A DNA stretch of 8,608 nucleotides, from the NCBI GenBank assembly GCA_031253705.1, contig JAIRVW010000087.1, forward strand, positions 1 through 8,608, given 5' to 3'. Made by a program: the position numbers and the translations under genes. The notes below the pieces were generated by a model that did not search any database, was not told where the DNA came from, and saw nothing but the letters and a program-made list of their open reading frames with translations. This document shows positions 1 to 6,256 of the stretch, one piece after another. How positions within the stretch are numbered: the first letter of the stretch is position 1; every line of letters starts with the position of its first letter. Origin of the DNA: Brucellaceae bacterium. Lineage in GTDB: Bacteria > Pseudomonadota > Alphaproteobacteria > Rhizobiales > Rhizobiaceae.

Positions 1-153
1 AATGTTCTGGCACTGGTTCTGGGCGCTGCATGGCTGAGCCTGACAATCGGCGTTGAAAAAGCAATCATGGTTGGTGTTGCACCATTCCTGATCGGCGCGC
101 TGATCAAATCCGCTCTCGGCGCTTCGATCCTGAAAGCTTCTTTCCGTAAATAA
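1..153 (+). CDS. bioY: BioY-like biotin transporter S component, C-terminal fragment
   Basis: The window opens inside a gene read in frame 1; 50 codons remain before a TAA stop at 151-153. The fragment is hydrophobic: a membrane segment (about residues 2-17 of the fragment), a short GVEKA linker, then a second segment reading GVAPFLIGALIKSALGAS. A glycine-rich final helix with PFLxG...K.ALGA is what I recall from the C-terminus of BioY, the substrate-binding membrane subunit of energy-coupling-factor biotin importers. It ends in a short basic tail (SFRK). The 5' end lies outside the window, so length, start and any linked bioM/bioN genes cannot be judged. The call rests on only 50 residues; another small integral membrane protein is possible. 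An intrinsic terminator follows 22 bases after the stop. Confidence 0.7.
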   Translation, partial: NVLALVLGAAWLSLTIGVEKAIMVGVAPFLIGALIKSALGASILKASFRK

Positions 154-175
154 AAATTGCCCCATAAGGCAAAAG

Positions 176-213
176 AAAAGCCCCGTTGCAGTGATCTGCA
201 ACGGGGCTTTTTT
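176..213. terminator. Bidirectional intrinsic terminator between bioY and terC-like gene
   Basis: A perfect 15-bp inverted repeat (176-190 with 197-211) surrounds a 6-base loop (GTGATC). The GC-rich core is GCCCCGTTGCA. On the plus strand it runs into six T (208-213), which fits termination of bioY. On the minus strand the stem runs into TTTT (complement of 176-179) and then CTTTT, which fits termination of the convergent terC-like gene, whose stop codon is about 20 bases away at 234-236. Confidence 0.93.
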
Positions 214-233
214 ATTCCGTCAGGTGATGCTTA

Positions 234-980
234 TCACCCGTCAGTTTTTCTGCGGCGACGCGCCAGCATGTTCAGGATTTCGACCAGCGCCGAGAAACCC
301 ATAGCGGCGTAAATATAGCCCTTCGGTACATGATAGCCGAAACCGTCGGCAATCAGCGTCATACCAATCATCAGCAGGAAGCCCAGCGCCAGCATAACGA
401 TTGTCGGGTTTTTACCGATAAAGCGTGACAGCGGGTCAGCCGCCAGCAACATCACAGTCACAGCACCGACAACAGCAACTACCATGATCACAATCTCATC
501 GGTCATACCAACAGCGGTAATGATACTGTCGACCGAGAACACCAGATCCAGCAACAGAATCTGCGCGATTGCAGCGCCCATGCTCAGTGTTACAACTTTA
601 CCGGCTCCGGCTTCATGGCCGCTGTCCGGATCAACCGTATGATGAATTTCCTTGGTCGCCTTCCAGACAAGGAACAAACCACCGGTGATCAGAATAATAT
701 CACGCCATGAGAACTGATTACCAAACAGCTCAATCACCGGATCTTTCATCTGCACGATAATAGAAATTGTGAAAAGCAGACCAAGGCGCAGGATCAAAGC
801 AGCGCCGATACCGATCCGGCGGGCTTTCGCCTGCTGGTGCTCAGGTAGTTTATTGGTGAGAATAGAAATAAAGATCAGATTATCAATGCCGAGAACAATT
901 TCCATGATCAGCAATGTGATCAGGGCAGCCCATCCCGCAGGGCTGTTCAAAAAACCAAAATACTCAGCGAAAAATTCCAT
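234..980 (-). CDS. TerC-family integral membrane protein (YgdQ/YoaE-like)
   Basis: Polytopic inner-membrane protein of 248 residues. Two conserved TerC-family acidic repeats are visible: EIVLGIDN at residues 27-34 and DLVFSVDS at 145-152, each inside a membrane helix. About seven hydrophobic segments can be placed (near 16-40, 54-76, 93-107, 131-155, 161-182, 193-211 and 220-240). A conserved [16 protein letters not shown] motif lies at 214-224 and the tail is basic (RRRRK). Overall it resembles E. coli YgdQ more than the longer TerC or Alx. Some TerC-family relatives export manganese or load metal onto secreted enzymes; the substrate of this subgroup is not established, so a metal-ion role is only an inference. 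The ATG at 978-980 follows a purine-rich AAAGGG about 8 bases upstream. The gene is monocistronic: a terminator for the previous gene lies upstream and the shared terminator downstream. Confidence 0.9.
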   Translation of the reverse strand: MEFFAEYFGFLNSPAGWAALITLLIMEIVLGIDNLIFISILTNKLPEHQQAKARRIGIGAALILRLGLLFTISIIVQMKDPVIELFGNQFSWRDIILITGGLFLVWKATKEIHHTVDPDSGHEAGAGKVVTLSMGAAIAQILLLDLVFSVDSIITAVGMTDEIVIMVVAVVGAVTVMLLAADPLSRFIGKNPTIVMLALGFLLMIGMTLIADGFGYHVPKGYIYAAMGFSALVEILNMLARRRRKTDG

Positions 981-1027
981 TCAGGCGCCCTTTGCGTCGA
1001 AGAATTATTGATAAATCTGTAAATGAT

Positions 1028-1092
1028 AAAGACAGCATCCCGTGATTTCCTGAAATCACGAGAAAGGCACATGGGAAAACAATGGCTGCTTT
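1028..1092 (-). promoter_or_regulatory. Structured leader with nested inverted repeats upstream of the terC-like gene
   Basis: Three nested complementary pairs are visible. The outer pair is AAAG+CAGC (1028-1031, 1033-1036, with one bulged base) against GCTGCTTT (1085-1092). A middle CCC (1039-1041) can face GGG (1073-1075). The inner pair is a 20-base perfect palindrome, CGTGATTTCCTGAAATCACG (1041-1060), which makes an 8-bp hairpin with a 4-base loop. The outer arm begins exactly where transcription from the TATAAT box at 1100-1105 would start. It could be a cis-acting RNA, or the inner palindrome could be a DNA operator. I do not recognise the yybP-ykoY manganese riboswitch consensus that precedes some terC-family genes. 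Confidence 0.4.
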
Positions 1093-1099
1093 TCAATAA

Positions 1100-1105
1100 A
1101 TTATA
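1100..1105 (-). promoter_or_regulatory. Candidate -10 box of the terC-like gene
   Basis: Read on the minus strand this is a perfect TATAAT, in the gap between the ymdB terminator (1155-1185) and the terC-like start codon at 980. Transcription would begin near 1093, giving a leader of about 112 bases. I see no good -35 hexamer at 16-18 bases, so the call rests on the -10 box and position only. Confidence 0.42.
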
Positions 1106-1154
1106 AGGCCAACTTTTTATTTCTTTCTGAAATATATTGCTGGCCTCCAAAGAC

Positions 1155-1185
1155 AAAACCCGCACATCCATGAGGACATGCGGGT
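1155..1185 (-). terminator. Intrinsic terminator after the ymdB-type gene
   Basis: Arms 1158-1169 and 1174-1185 pair over 12 positions with two central mismatches; the outer seven pairs (ACCCGCA/TGCGGGT) are GC-rich. On the minus strand the hairpin runs into TTTT, then GTCTTT. It starts about 32 bases after the stop codon of the metallophosphoesterase gene and separates that gene from the terC-like gene. Confidence 0.8.
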
Positions 1186-1216
1186 CTGATATGCAGTACT
1201 TTTATAATGCTCGTGA

Positions 1217-2041
1217 TCAGCGCCAGAAAGACGGGATCGTTTCTTCAAGCCGCGGTCCGATACGCAAAGGCGCCGCCTTTTCTGCAAGACCTGTGCGGTC
1301 TGAGATTTCCACACCAATACCACAAATCGTGGCAGGCCCGCTGGCAGCCTCAAAACGACCTTTCGGCACTTTGGAGAGAAAGCGGTTGAGCGGCTCTTCT
1401 TTGTCCATGCCCAACGATGAATCATAATCACCACACATACCGGCATCAGACATATAAGCGGTGCCATTGGTCAGAATCTGGCAATCGGCTGTCGGCACAT
1501 GCGTATGCGTTCCCACCACCAGACTGGCGCGGCCATCAACAAAATGGCCGAAACACTGTTTCTCACTGGTGGCTTCCGCATGGAAATCAAAGATCACCGC
1601 ATCGGCCTGTTCACCAAGCGGACAGGCTCCCAGAATATCCTCACCGGCTTTAAACGGATCATCCAGATCGGGATGCATGAAGACGCGCCCCATAATATTG
1701 GCGACCAGTACGCGGGCACCGTTTTTGGCAATGTAAAGGCCGGAGCCTTTACCCGCAGTGCCTTTCGGAAAATTGGCAGGCCGCAGGAATCGATCTTCAC
1801 GGCGGGAGAAATCCAGAGCCTCACGCTGATCCCAGACATGGTTGCCGGTGGTCATGACATCGGCACCGGCACGAATGGTCTCATGAAAAATATCCTCGGT
1901 GACACCAAAACCACCGGCAGCATTTTCACCGTTGACGACAACGAAATCCAGTTTCAGATCAGAAATCAGACCCGGTAATTTTTCAAAAACTGCTGTGCGG
2001 CCGGAGCGGCCAACCATGTCACCCAAGAAAAGAAAACGCAT
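1217..2041 (-). CDS. ymdB: YmdB-family metallophosphoesterase (TIGR00282; cyclic nucleotide phosphodiesterase-like)
   Basis: A 274-residue cytoplasmic phosphoesterase. The calcineurin-like metal-site motifs are all present in order: GDMVGRSGR (7-15, with D8), NGENAAGG (37-44, with E39 and N40), TGNHVWD (65-71, with N67 and H68), DFHAEATSEK (152-161, with H154) and GTHTHVPTAD (177-186, with H179 and H181). Length and motif set match the YmdB family, whose Bacillus member hydrolyses cyclic nucleotides including 2',3'-cAMP; the substrate here is inferred. I chose the ATG at 2039-2041, because MRFLFLGD is the usual family N-terminus and a GAAGGA ribosome site lies 4-5 bases upstream; a longer reading frame to 2086 adds 15 unconserved residues. 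It starts 48 bases after the folate gene on the same strand, so the two are probably cotranscribed, and it ends before a terminator. Confidence 0.93.
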   Translation of the reverse strand: MRFLFLGDMVGRSGRTAVFEKLPGLISDLKLDFVVVNGENAAGGFGVTEDIFHETIRAGADVMTTGNHVWDQREALDFSRREDRFLRPANFPKGTAGKGSGLYIAKNGARVLVANIMGRVFMHPDLDDPFKAGEDILGACPLGEQADAVIFDFHAEATSEKQCFGHFVDGRASLVVGTHTHVPTADCQILTNGTAYMSDAGMCGDYDSSLGMDKEEPLNRFLSKVPKGRFEAASGPATICGIGVEISDRTGLAEKAAPLRIGPRLEETIPSFWR

Positions 2042-2089
2042 AAATCCTTCAAACCTGCTTTTTGTTTTTCCGCAAATACCACGCAAATA

Positions 2090-2686
2090 TCACACTGGTG
2101 ATGCCGCAATGAGTCCGGTTTCTGTCAGAATATAATTCAATGCCACATCATGCGGCTCATGGGCTATGTGATCTACCCGTTGAGCATCAAACGCAACACC
2201 TATCAGCAGCGGGCGCTTATTTTTATGGTGTAAAGCCGCAATTGCGCGGTCATAATAACCCGCACCATAGCCGATCCGGTTGCCTGCACGGTCAAATGCC
2301 GCCAGCGGGATAAGCATAATATCCGGATCCACCACCGGTGCATCAGCAGGCGGCCCCATCGTGCCAAAGCCTGTTTCCACCAGCGTATCGCCAAAAGACA
2401 TTGTGCGGAATTCAATCGTCTGCGCATCCAGAATTGCCGGAACGCAGAGTGCCATGCCGCGTGCTTCCAGCGCCTGCATCAGCGGACGCGGGTCAATTTC
2501 CGAGCGGATCGGCCAGAAACCGGAGACACAGGCCTTATCCGGCAGCGCCAGCCCGTTCAGACAATGGACAATAATTGCTTGCGATGCAGTGTGACGGAAA
2601 GTTTCAGGAAGCGCATTGCGCGCCTGCAAGGCGGATTTACGTAAATCAGCTTTACGCGCTTTCAGATCACCGTCTGCCATATTCAT
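2090..2686 (-). CDS. ygfA: 5-formyltetrahydrofolate cyclo-ligase (MTHFS)
   Basis: A 198-residue cytoplasmic enzyme that uses ATP to convert 5-formyltetrahydrofolate to 5,10-methenyltetrahydrofolate, returning stored folate to one-carbon metabolism. Family landmarks: a basic N-terminal helix (LKARKADLRKSALQAR, 8-23), the FWPIRSEIDPRPL segment (57-69), and the signature LIPLAAFDRAGNRIGYGAGYYDR (125-147), with the glycine/tyrosine-rich ATP/folate loop GYGAGYYDR at 139-147. The C-terminal PHDVALNYILTE is also typical. The ATG at 2684-2686 follows GAGGGG by about 6 bases; a second ATG two codons on is also possible. It lies directly downstream of 6S RNA on the same strand, the arrangement known in E. 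coli for ssrS-ygfA (fau), so it may be made from 6S read-through. The metallophosphoesterase gene follows after 48 bases. Confidence 0.95.
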   Translation of the reverse strand: MNMADGDLKARKADLRKSALQARNALPETFRHTASQAIIVHCLNGLALPDKACVSGFWPIRSEIDPRPLMQALEARGMALCVPAILDAQTIEFRTMSFGDTLVETGFGTMGPPADAPVVDPDIMLIPLAAFDRAGNRIGYGAGYYDRAIAALHHKNKRPLLIGVAFDAQRVDHIAHEPHDVALNYILTETGLIAASPV

Positions 2687-2710
2687 CTTTCCCCTCGCTT
2701 ATGCATCACC

Positions 2711-2742
2711 ACGCTTCTTTCCGATAAAACAGAAAGACGCGT
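2711..2742 (-). promoter_or_regulatory. Hairpin in the leader between 6S RNA and the cyclo-ligase gene
   Basis: Arms 2711-2721 and 2732-2742 pair over 11 positions with one mismatch, around a 10-base loop. There is no T tract after the stem on either strand, so it is not a standard intrinsic terminator. It sits between the 6S 3' end (near 2766) and the ribosome site at about 2691-2697. A processing site for a 6S-ygfA joint transcript, or a translation-control element, would fit; this is inference. Confidence 0.45.
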
Positions 2743-2765
2743 TAAAATGCAAATCAGGAAAAAGA

Positions 2766-2928
2766 GAAGCGGCGAACCACAGCGACCGATGAAGCGATTG
2801 ATCCCGGGAACCTACAACGTAGGTGGGTGCCATATGAAGAAGCCCTCGAGCCTCCTCAGGGACAGCTCCCTTAGAGATCAATAAGGCCCCGGGGATGTTA
2901 AACCTTCTGTCGAGAAGAGCAGTAAGCC
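2766..2928 (-). ncRNA. ssrS: 6S RNA
   Basis: 6S RNA mimics an open promoter and binds the housekeeping RNA polymerase holoenzyme. Read on the minus strand, the region has the 5' central-bubble side with GCTGTCCCTGAGGAGG, an apical stem-loop (2850-2857 with 2836-2843, eight pairs counting G-U), and the 3' bubble side with a perfect 6-bp hairpin ACCTAC-GTT-GTAGGT (2824-2810), matching in position the small hairpin of E. coli 6S. A closing pair is ATTGATC/GATCAAT (2882-2876 with 2803-2797). A TATAAT box at 2936-2941 predicts a start near 2928, and a CTTCTC-TTTTT tract near 2758-2768 marks the likely 3' end, giving about 160 bases, the usual size. Flanks agree: zapA upstream, cyclo-ligase downstream, same strand. 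Both ends are estimated and the fold was not computed. Short reading frames here are chance. Confidence 0.9.
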
Positions 2929-2935
2929 TGTTTAT

Positions 2936-2964
2936 ATTATAGGGATTTCACAGCCATTGCGCCA
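2936..2964 (-). promoter_or_regulatory. Promoter of 6S RNA
   Basis: On the minus strand a perfect TATAAT (complement of 2936-2941) lies 17 bases after a weak -35 candidate TGGCGC (complement of 2959-2964, three of six to TTGACA). Its position predicts transcription from about 2928, just upstream of the 6S body. No clear hairpin terminator is seen between the zapA stop at 3029 and this promoter, so some 6S precursor could also come from zapA read-through. Confidence 0.6.
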
Positions 2965-3028
2965 GAGGGCATTGCACAGTGATCAGCATTTTTTTGCGCC
3001 AATCATCAAAAGAAAATCAGAACCGGCT

Positions 3029-3394
3029 TCAATGACCGCGCGGAGCAATTTTTCGCGCCAGCGTTTCAATCTGCTGGGCAGCGCGTGCGACGGCTTCTGT
3101 CAGTGCACTGTCGCTTTTATCGGCGCGCGACAAAGCATCATCACGGGAGCGGCGCAGCGTTTCCGCTTCATTTTCCAGCCCCTGCATACGCTTTTGCAGT
3201 TCAGCCAGCTCATCCATCACCATGATACCGGCCATCACCGTCAGGCGCTGATCACCGATTTCCCCGAATGAACCCTTGAGATGCATGACATATTGATCAA
3301 GACGATCAGCCAGACCGGAGAGATGCTCTTCCTGCCCCTCGTCACAGGCCATACGATAGGCTTTGCCATCGATTGTCACTGTTACTGTAGCCAT
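3029..3394 (-). CDS. zapA: Cell division protein ZapA
   Basis: A 121-residue cytoplasmic FtsZ-associated protein that bundles FtsZ filaments and tightens the Z-ring. The N-terminal head starts MATVTVTIDGKAYRMAC (two strands with the family GkxYxxxC pattern, 1-17), followed by EEHLSGLADRLDQYV (22-36). The core helix QRLTVMAGIMVMDELAELQ (49-67) is the most typical ZapA segment. A long charged heptad-like helix runs to about 115 and would form the dimer/tetramer coiled coil. Length is slightly above the 109 residues of E. coli ZapA. The ATG at 3392-3394 has a perfect GGAGG five bases upstream, so the start is secure. Upstream on the same strand is a DUF4164/ZauP-like gene; downstream is 6S RNA. 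No obvious terminator follows. Confidence 0.93.
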   Translation of the reverse strand: MATVTVTIDGKAYRMACDEGQEEHLSGLADRLDQYVMHLKGSFGEIGDQRLTVMAGIMVMDELAELQKRMQGLENEAETLRRSRDDALSRADKSDSALTEAVARAAQQIETLARKIAPRGH

Positions 3395-3483
3395 GGAACC
3401 TCCGTGCGCCGCTTCTTGTTCTTATTATCCCGAGCAAGCTGTAAAACAATAAATAGCTGCTAAATTTTGTCCGGCAAGTGTTT

Positions 3484-3545
3484 TAGAGCACCGTGCATCC
3501 GTTTGGACGCTGCATAGGACATCTGGCCTTTAATCCGATGCTCTA
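3484..3545. repeat. Palindromic intergenic element overlapping the end of the ZauP-like gene
   Basis: The element is bounded by a perfect 7-base inverted repeat, TAGAGCA (3484-3490) and TGCTCTA (3539-3545). Inside it is a smaller hairpin (3495-3500 with 3505-3510, one mismatch, loop GTTT). The right boundary contains the TAG stop codon (3543-3545) of the ZauP-like gene, so the element forms the gene's 3' end. Short palindromic elements starting with AGAGCAT-like ends are, as I recall, scattered through Rhizobiales intergenic regions; only one copy is visible here, so the repeat status is inference. It may also help end or stabilise the zauP-like transcript. Confidence 0.45.
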
Positions 3546-3815
3546 GCGATCCAGAACTGTACGGATTGTTTCCATTGCCGTCACCAGCCGCCGCGAAACT
3601 TCACGATTGGCTGTCTCCAGCCGCTCTGCCCGTGCTTCTGACAAGTCGAGTTCCTGTGCCAGTTTGGAGCGGTCAGCATTCATCCGCTGCACTTCTTCTT
3701 CTGCTTCCGCGAAGTCGCCCTCTTTCTCAAGCCGTAATTCAACAGCCTGTTCGAGAGACGTCATTGCTTTTTCCAGTTGTTCAATCGCCTGTCTGAGCGT
3801 AATTTCCGAAGCCAT
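3543..3815 (-). CDS. DUF4164 small coiled-coil protein, ZauP-like partner of ZapA
   Basis: A 90-residue, highly charged protein with no signal peptide or membrane segment. Almost the whole length (about 5-88) looks like one amphipathic coiled-coil helix: leucine, valine and alanine recur at heptad spacing among many Glu/Arg/Lys/Gln. No prolines occur. Small proteins of this type (DUF4164) are encoded just upstream of zapA in many alphaproteobacteria; in Caulobacter the equivalent, ZauP, works with ZapA to focus the Z-ring. The same job is inferred here from position and shape; low sequence complexity prevents firm orthology. The ATG at 3813-3815 has AAAGGGA about 6 bases upstream. The gap to zapA is 148 bases and contains a palindromic element that provides this gene's TAG stop. 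The pair probably forms one transcription unit, although the element could reduce read-through. Confidence 0.8.
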   Translation of the reverse strand: MASEITLRQAIEQLEKAMTSLEQAVELRLEKEGDFAEAEEEVQRMNADRSKLAQELDLSEARAERLETANREVSRRLVTAMETIRTVLDR

Positions 3816-4226
3816 ATTGTTTCCCTTTGCCGATAACGGCTTTTTTGAAAATAAGGCCGAATCGTCATGCCGGAAGCGGCAGATTTCGCATCACTTTAAT
3901 AAGCACAATGCCGTGAAGCAACAAATGTCACACAAAGGCACTAACTCATACACGATAATCGGCACAGGCTTTGAGCGGTGTTTGTCGTTACTGAACCGTT
4001 TTAAGAGCGCACACTGTGTCGCATGCAGCCCTGAAAGCCTTTGATATGCGTGCAGAATGGCAGCGCTTTGTTGACTCTCTTCATGCAAATGTTATGTGTC
4101 CCCAACCCTTGCAGAAGAGCGGTTTTTATCCTTTTACTGCAAGTTGCGTCCTAATGCTCACAAATTTGCCGATGTATGGAGTTAATCCCGCTTCAGCAGA
4201 TCACCACAGGAAAGACAGCCGAAACC
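3816..4226. promoter_or_regulatory. Divergent intergenic region between zauP-like gene and tkt
   Basis: A 411-base region without a supported gene; it must hold the promoters of the minus-strand division genes and of tkt. Next to the zauP-like start are two overlapping short hairpins (3829-3840, and 3837-3840 with 3856-3859). For tkt the best promoter candidate is at 4071-4098. A 7-base perfect inverted repeat, CTTGCAG (4108-4114) and CTGCAAG (4137-4143), lies in the predicted tkt leader. For the minus strand only weak promoter matches are visible around 3890-3925. Short reading frames here show no recognisable protein pattern. Confidence 0.5.
4071..4098 (+). promoter_or_regulatory. Candidate promoter of tkt
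   Basis: TTGACT (4071-4076, five of six to TTGACA) is followed after 16 bases by TATGTG (4093-4098), which shares only the first three bases with TATAAT. It would give a leader of about 120 bases. A GACTC (GANTC) site for the CcrM adenine methylase overlaps the -35 box at 4073-4077. The -10 match is poor, so this is tentative. Confidence 0.3.
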
Positions 4227-6212
4227 ATGAGTAATTCCGAAAAACAGAACCAGATGGCCAACGCGATCCGCTTCCTGTCTGTGGACGCAGTAGAAAAAGC
4301 AAATTCAGGCCATCCGGGCCTGCCGATGGGCGCAGCTGATATTGCGACCACGCTTTACACCCGTTTCATGTCCCATGACCCGCAGAACACCACATGGCCT
4401 GACCGCGACCGTTTTGTCCTGTCCGCCGGCCACGGTTCGATGCTGCTCTATTCCCTGATGTATCTGACCGGTTATGAAGACATCACGCTCGACGAAATCA
4501 AGAATTTCCGTCAGCTCGGTCACCGTACAGCCGGTCATCCGGAATTCGGTCATGCCGCCGGTATCGAAACCACAACCGGCCCGCTCGGTCAGGGCATTGC
4601 CAACGGCGTCGGCATGGCTCTGGCAGAACGCATCCTCAATGCAGAATTCGGTGATGCACTCGTCAACCACCACACCTATGTTCTGGTCGGCGACGGCTGC
4701 CTGATGGAAGGTATCAGCCAGGAAGCAATTTCCATGGCCGGTCACCTCAAGCTCAACCGCCTGATCGTTCTCTGGGATGACAATAACATCTCCATCGACG
4801 GCCCGATCTCGCTGACCGATTCTACAAATCAGTGCGCCCGCTTTGAAGCTTCCGGCTGGAACACGCTGAAAGTTGACGGCCATGATCAGGATGCGATTGC
4901 CAAGGCCATCGAATTCGCCAAAGCCTCCGACAAGCCAACCATGATCGCCTGCAAAACCACCATCGGTTTTGGTTCGCCGCACAAGGCCGGTACCAGCAAG
5001 GTTCACGGTTCGCCGCTCGGCGCAGAAGAAATTGCTGCGACCCGCAAGGCACTCGGCTGGGAATATGAGCCATTTGTTGTCCCGCAGGATGTGCTCGATG
5101 CATGGCGTCTGGCCGGTCTCAATGCTGCTAAAAAGCGCATTGAATGGGAAAAACGCTTTGCTGCCACTGATGCATCAGTACGTGCAGAATTTGAGCGTCG
5201 TATGCGCGGTGATCTGCCGGGCAACTTCGATCAGACAATCATTGATTACAAGAAAAAGCTCTCGGAAGATAAGCCGAAGGTTGCCACCCGTAAATCTTCG
5301 GAAATGGCTCTGGAAGTTATCAACGGCGTTGTACCGGAAACCATCGGCGGTTCCGCTGACCTGACCGGTTCCAACAACACCCTGACCTCGCAGACCAAGC
5401 CTGTTACGCCGGATAATTACAACGGCCGTTTCATCCATTACGGTATCCGCGAACTCGGCATGTCCGCCGCGATGAACGGTATGGCGCTGCATGGCGGTGT
5501 TATCCCTTATTCCGGTACTTTCCTGTGCTTCTCCGACTATGCACGTCCGGCCATGCGTCTGTCCTCGCTGATGGGCATCCGTGTTGCTTACGTCATGACC
5601 CATGACTCTATCGGTCTTGGTGAAGATGGTCCGACACACCAGCCGGTTGAACATCTGGCCGCCCTGCGCGCCATTCCGAACCATTTCGTATTCCGTCCGG
5701 CCGATGCGGTTGAAACCGCAGAATGCTGGCAGATTGCGCTGAATTCGACCAAGACACCGTCGACACTGGCCCTGACCCGTCAGAACCTGCCGACCGTGCG
5801 CACCCAGCATGATGATGACAATCTCTGCGCCTATGGTGCCTATGAGCTGGCAACCGCATCTGATGATGCCAAGGTCACCATCTTCGCCACCGGTTCCGAA
5901 GTTGAAATTGCGCTTAATGCCCGCACACAGCTGGAAGCCAAAGGCATTGCGACCCGCGTGGTATCCGTGCCTTGCTTTGAACTGTTTGAAAACCAGACAG
6001 AAGCCTATCAGAAAGCACTCATCGGCACTGCACCGGTTCGCATTGCGGTTGAAGCTGCGATCTCCATGGGCTGGGAACGCTTCATCGGCGAAAACGGCAC
6101 ATTCATCGGCATGAAGGGCTTTGGCGCTTCCGGTCCGATCAATGATCTGTACAAGCATTTCGGCATCACTGCAGAGGCTGTTGTTGCAGCTGCAGAAGCC
6201 AAGCTGGCCTAA
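4227..6212 (+). CDS. tkt: Transketolase
   Basis: A 661-residue thiamine-diphosphate enzyme that moves two-carbon ketol units between sugar phosphates in the non-oxidative pentose phosphate pathway. N-terminal domain: [14 protein letters not shown] (27-40) with H29, AGHGS (67-71) with H69, and the cofactor motif running from GDG (155-157) to DDNNISIDG (184-192). The middle of the protein has [15 protein letters not shown] (247-261). The pyrimidine-binding domain has [10 protein letters not shown] (374-383), the catalytic glutamate E409 in YGIRELG (405-411), and [16 protein letters not shown] (458-473). A C-terminal domain follows (about 535-661). Length is normal. I start at the ATG at 4227 because [17 protein letters not shown] matches the family N-terminus; AGGAAAG lies 12 bases upstream, a somewhat long spacing. 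An in-frame ATG at 4176 would add 17 unconserved residues. An intrinsic terminator follows 7 bases after the stop, then gap. Confidence 0.97.
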   Translation: MSNSEKQNQMANAIRFLSVDAVEKANSGHPGLPMGAADIATTLYTRFMSHDPQNTTWPDRDRFVLSAGHGSMLLYSLMYLTGYEDITLDEIKNFRQLGHRTAGHPEFGHAAGIETTTGPLGQGIANGVGMALAERILNAEFGDALVNHHTYVLVGDGCLMEGISQEAISMAGHLKLNRLIVLWDDNNISIDGPISLTDSTNQCARFEASGWNTLKVDGHDQDAIAKAIEFAKASDKPTMIACKTTIGFGSPHKAGTSKVHGSPLGAEEIAATRKALGWEYEPFVVPQDVLDAWRLAGLNAAKKRIEWEKRFAATDASVRAEFERRMRGDLPGNFDQTIIDYKKKLSEDKPKVATRKSSEMALEVINGVVPETIGGSADLTGSNNTLTSQTKPVTPDNYNGRFIHYGIRELGMSAAMNGMALHGGVIPYSGTFLCFSDYARPAMRLSSLMGIRVAYVMTHDSIGLGEDGPTHQPVEHLAALRAIPNHFVFRPADAVETAECWQIALNSTKTPSTLALTRQNLPTVRTQHDDDNLCAYGAYELATASDDAKVTIFATGSEVEIALNARTQLEAKGIATRVVSVPCFELFENQTEAYQKALIGTAPVRIAVEAAISMGWERFIGENGTFIGMKGFGASGPINDLYKHFGITAEAVVAAAEAKLA

Positions 6213-6218
6213 TTTATC

Positions 6219-6252
6219 AGGACTGGACGGGTTAACTGTTCAGTCCTTTTTT
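6219..6252 (+). terminator. Intrinsic terminator between tkt and gap
   Basis: Ten-base-pair stem, AGGACTGGAC (6219-6228) with GTTCAGTCCT (6238-6247), one G-T pair, 9-base loop, running directly into six T (6247-6252). It starts 7 bases after the tkt stop. Because gap begins only 55 bases later on the same strand, it may act as a partial terminator or an RNA 3'-end stabiliser rather than a full stop. Confidence 0.8.
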
Positions 6253-6256
6253 CTCT

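Noticed and set aside
1028..1092. yybP-ykoY manganese riboswitch before the terC-like gene
   Set aside because: I looked for the conserved loop sequences of that class and did not find them; only generic nested stems are visible.
947..1171. A 74-codon minus-strand frame over the terC leader
   Set aside because: It overlaps the terC-like 5' end and the structured leader and has no recognisable content.
2042..2086. Upstream ATG extending the YmdB-type protein by 15 residues
   Set aside because: The ATG at 2041 has a GAAGGA ribosome site and begins exactly at the conserved MRFLFLGD.
2699..2881. A 60-codon frame on the minus strand across the 6S RNA
   Set aside because: It overlaps the conserved 6S structure and has no convincing ribosome site or protein pattern.
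3829..3846. GCCG-ATAA-CGGC followed by six T, resembling a plus-strand terminator
   Set aside because: The stem is only 4 bp and no plus-strand gene lies upstream; it is better read as part of the minus-strand leader.
3891..4088. A 65-codon frame on the minus strand in the zauP-tkt intergenic region
   Set aside because: No ribosome site, low-grade composition rich in Cys and His without a pattern, and no recognisable family.
4176..4226. Upstream ATG extending transketolase by 17 residues
   Set aside because: The added residues do not resemble transketolase N-termini and no good ribosome site precedes 4176; the ATG at 4227 gives the usual [17 protein letters not shown] start.
5175..6158. A 327-codon open frame on the minus strand opposite tkt, and similar long frames at 4305-5006, 6209-6886 and 7621-8271
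   Set aside because: They lie entirely or almost entirely opposite clear, full-length tkt, gap or pgk genes. Their translations show no family pattern and are explained by codon bias in the real gene.
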